Source of the DNA: CAZOLI01 sp964580675 | Lineage (GTDB): Bacteria > Planctomycetota > MHYJ01 > CAYXQY01 | Direction: 5' to 3' | Length of the DNA: 64,000 bases | NCBI GenBank assembly: GCA_964580675.1 | Contig: CAZOLI010000011.1 | Coordinates: forward strand, 1-64,000 | Shown here: in pieces, positions 63,437 to 64,000 of the stretch | How positions within the stretch are numbered: the stretch's first letter is position 1 | How the letters are laid out: each line of letters opens with the position of its first letter | The notes under the pieces: generated by a model | Database searches by the model: none | Seen by the model: only the letters and a program-made list of their open reading frames with translations | Told to the model about the DNA's origin: nothing | Translations under genes and position numbers: made by a program

Positions 63437-64000
63437 ATGACGTCGAAGCGAGATCACCCTCCCGACAATCCGTTCATTCTGGCGAGTGCCTCACCACGCC
63501 GGAAGCGGCTCCTGACCCTGCTGGGTTGTTCTTTTCAGGTCCGGCCTGTTTCCGTCAAAGAAACCCGGCGGACAGGGGAGTCTCCGGAGGAATATCCGGA
63601 ACGGATGAGTCGTGATAAGGCCGAAGCGGCCCTGGAACGGGGGCTCTCCGGGATCATTCTTGCAGCGGATACCGTGGTGATTTTCCGTGGGAAGGTGCTG
63701 GAAAAACCGTCCGACCGGGAGGAAGCACGTCGGATGCTGGAGCGGCTCAGCGGAAACCAAAACACCGTTGTAACGGGATACACGATGGTGAATTCGAAAA
63801 CGAATGAGTTCCGCTCGGGGACGGATGTTACGACGGTTCGGATGCGGACGTTCGAGCGAGATGAAATCCAATCGTACGTACGTTCGGGGGAGCCGCTTGA
63901 CAAAGCCGGGGCATACGCCATTCAGGATTCGGATTTTGACCCTGTGCGATTTCTGGAGGGTTGTCCGGCCTCCGTTATGGGTCTACCGGTGTGTCGGTTG
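63437..64000 (+). CDS. Maf-family nucleoside triphosphate pyrophosphatase (3' end outside window)
   Basis: The frame is open from the ATG at 63437 to the window edge, giving 188 residues. Maf signatures are ILASASPRRKRLL at 14-26, LAADTVV with Asp78, a KPSDREEARRMLERLSG segment, LDKAGAYAIQD and SVMGLP near the end. Maf proteins hydrolyse non-canonical or canonical NTPs to monophosphates and act in cell-division control or nucleotide-pool cleaning. AGGA lies seven bases before the ATG. It follows the GT4 gene by 54 bases. Only the last few residues should be missing. Confidence 0.92.
   Translation, partial: MTSKRDHPPDNPFILASASPRRKRLLTLLGCSFQVRPVSVKETRRTGESPEEYPERMSRDKAEAALERGLSGIILAADTVVIFRGKVLEKPSDREEARRMLERLSGNQNTVVTGYTMVNSKTNEFRSGTDVTTVRMRTFERDEIQSYVRSGEPLDKAGAYAIQDSDFDPVRFLEGCPASVMGLPVCRL

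Overview
The window is a stretch of bacterial chromosome of moderate G+C content. It holds 46 protein genes I can support and no rRNA, tRNA, CRISPR or phage genes. It comes from an envelope-bearing (diderm) aerobe: there is a Wza-type polysaccharide export lipoprotein, a secretin-like lipoprotein, an A-type cytochrome c oxidase and three sigma-54 activators. Many proteins are strongly acidic (BCCP N-terminus, the giant coiled-coil protein, the 104-residue protein at 44.7 kb), which fits a salt-adapted organism. The squalene-cyclase-like toroid protein and the kinase/sigma-54 fusion are types I associate with Planctomycetes and delta-proteobacteria-like lineages. I cannot fix the phylum from sequence alone.

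Layout. 0-3 kb: an AhpD-like protein, a TauE-type permease, a decayed second copy of the AhpD-like gene end, and a J-domain protein. 3-9.4 kb: a toroid protein, then a tyrosine/homogentisate catabolic set (short HPPD-like dioxygenase, homogentisate dioxygenase, FAH-family hydrolase) meeting a sodium:solute symporter tail to tail. 9.4-14.7 kb: a 1244-residue coiled-coil, zinc-finger and PP2C phosphatase protein, an iodotyrosine-deiodinase-like flavoprotein and a HEAT-repeat protein. 15-20 kb: a GT-C glycosyltransferase with TPR tail, a MATE exporter and an ornithine cyclodeaminase-family enzyme. 20.1-24.1 kb: the coxBACD oxidase operon. 24.2-29.5 kb: a second GT-C enzyme, the secretin-like lipoprotein, accB-accC and an AmaP-like membrane protein. 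29.6-37.1 kb: two NtrC-type regulators around an orphan eboE-like gene, with the second regulator leading into a GT4 glycosyltransferase and an asparagine synthetase. 37.2-45 kb: ferritin, aldo/keto reductase, alanine racemase, UvrB, GT4 and an HD hydrolase with a small acidic partner. 45.1-52.5 kb: the Wza-like lipoprotein, a strong promoter with a leader and terminator, a four-domain acyl-lipid enzyme, a secreted esterase, acyl-CoA dehydrogenase and cobalamin adenosyltransferase. 52.5-53.4 kb: about 900 bases without genes, packed with repeats. 53.4-64 kb: lipB, GT2, a 1931-residue kinase/sigma-54 activator, GT2, GT4 and the 5' part of maf.

Surface polysaccharide genes (six glycosyltransferases, two GT-C enzymes, asnB, the export lipoprotein) are scattered over several operons and sit beside regulators. 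Two of the three sigma-54 activators are in apparent transcription units with glycosyltransferases.

Most unusual items: a structured intergenic repeat present three times, one copy inside the tyrosine locus and one full copy with integron attC-like traits; a block of four different short tandem-repeat families beside it; a promoter/leader-peptide/terminator unit at 46.3-46.5 kb that looks like an sRNA or attenuator; and several odd domain fusions.
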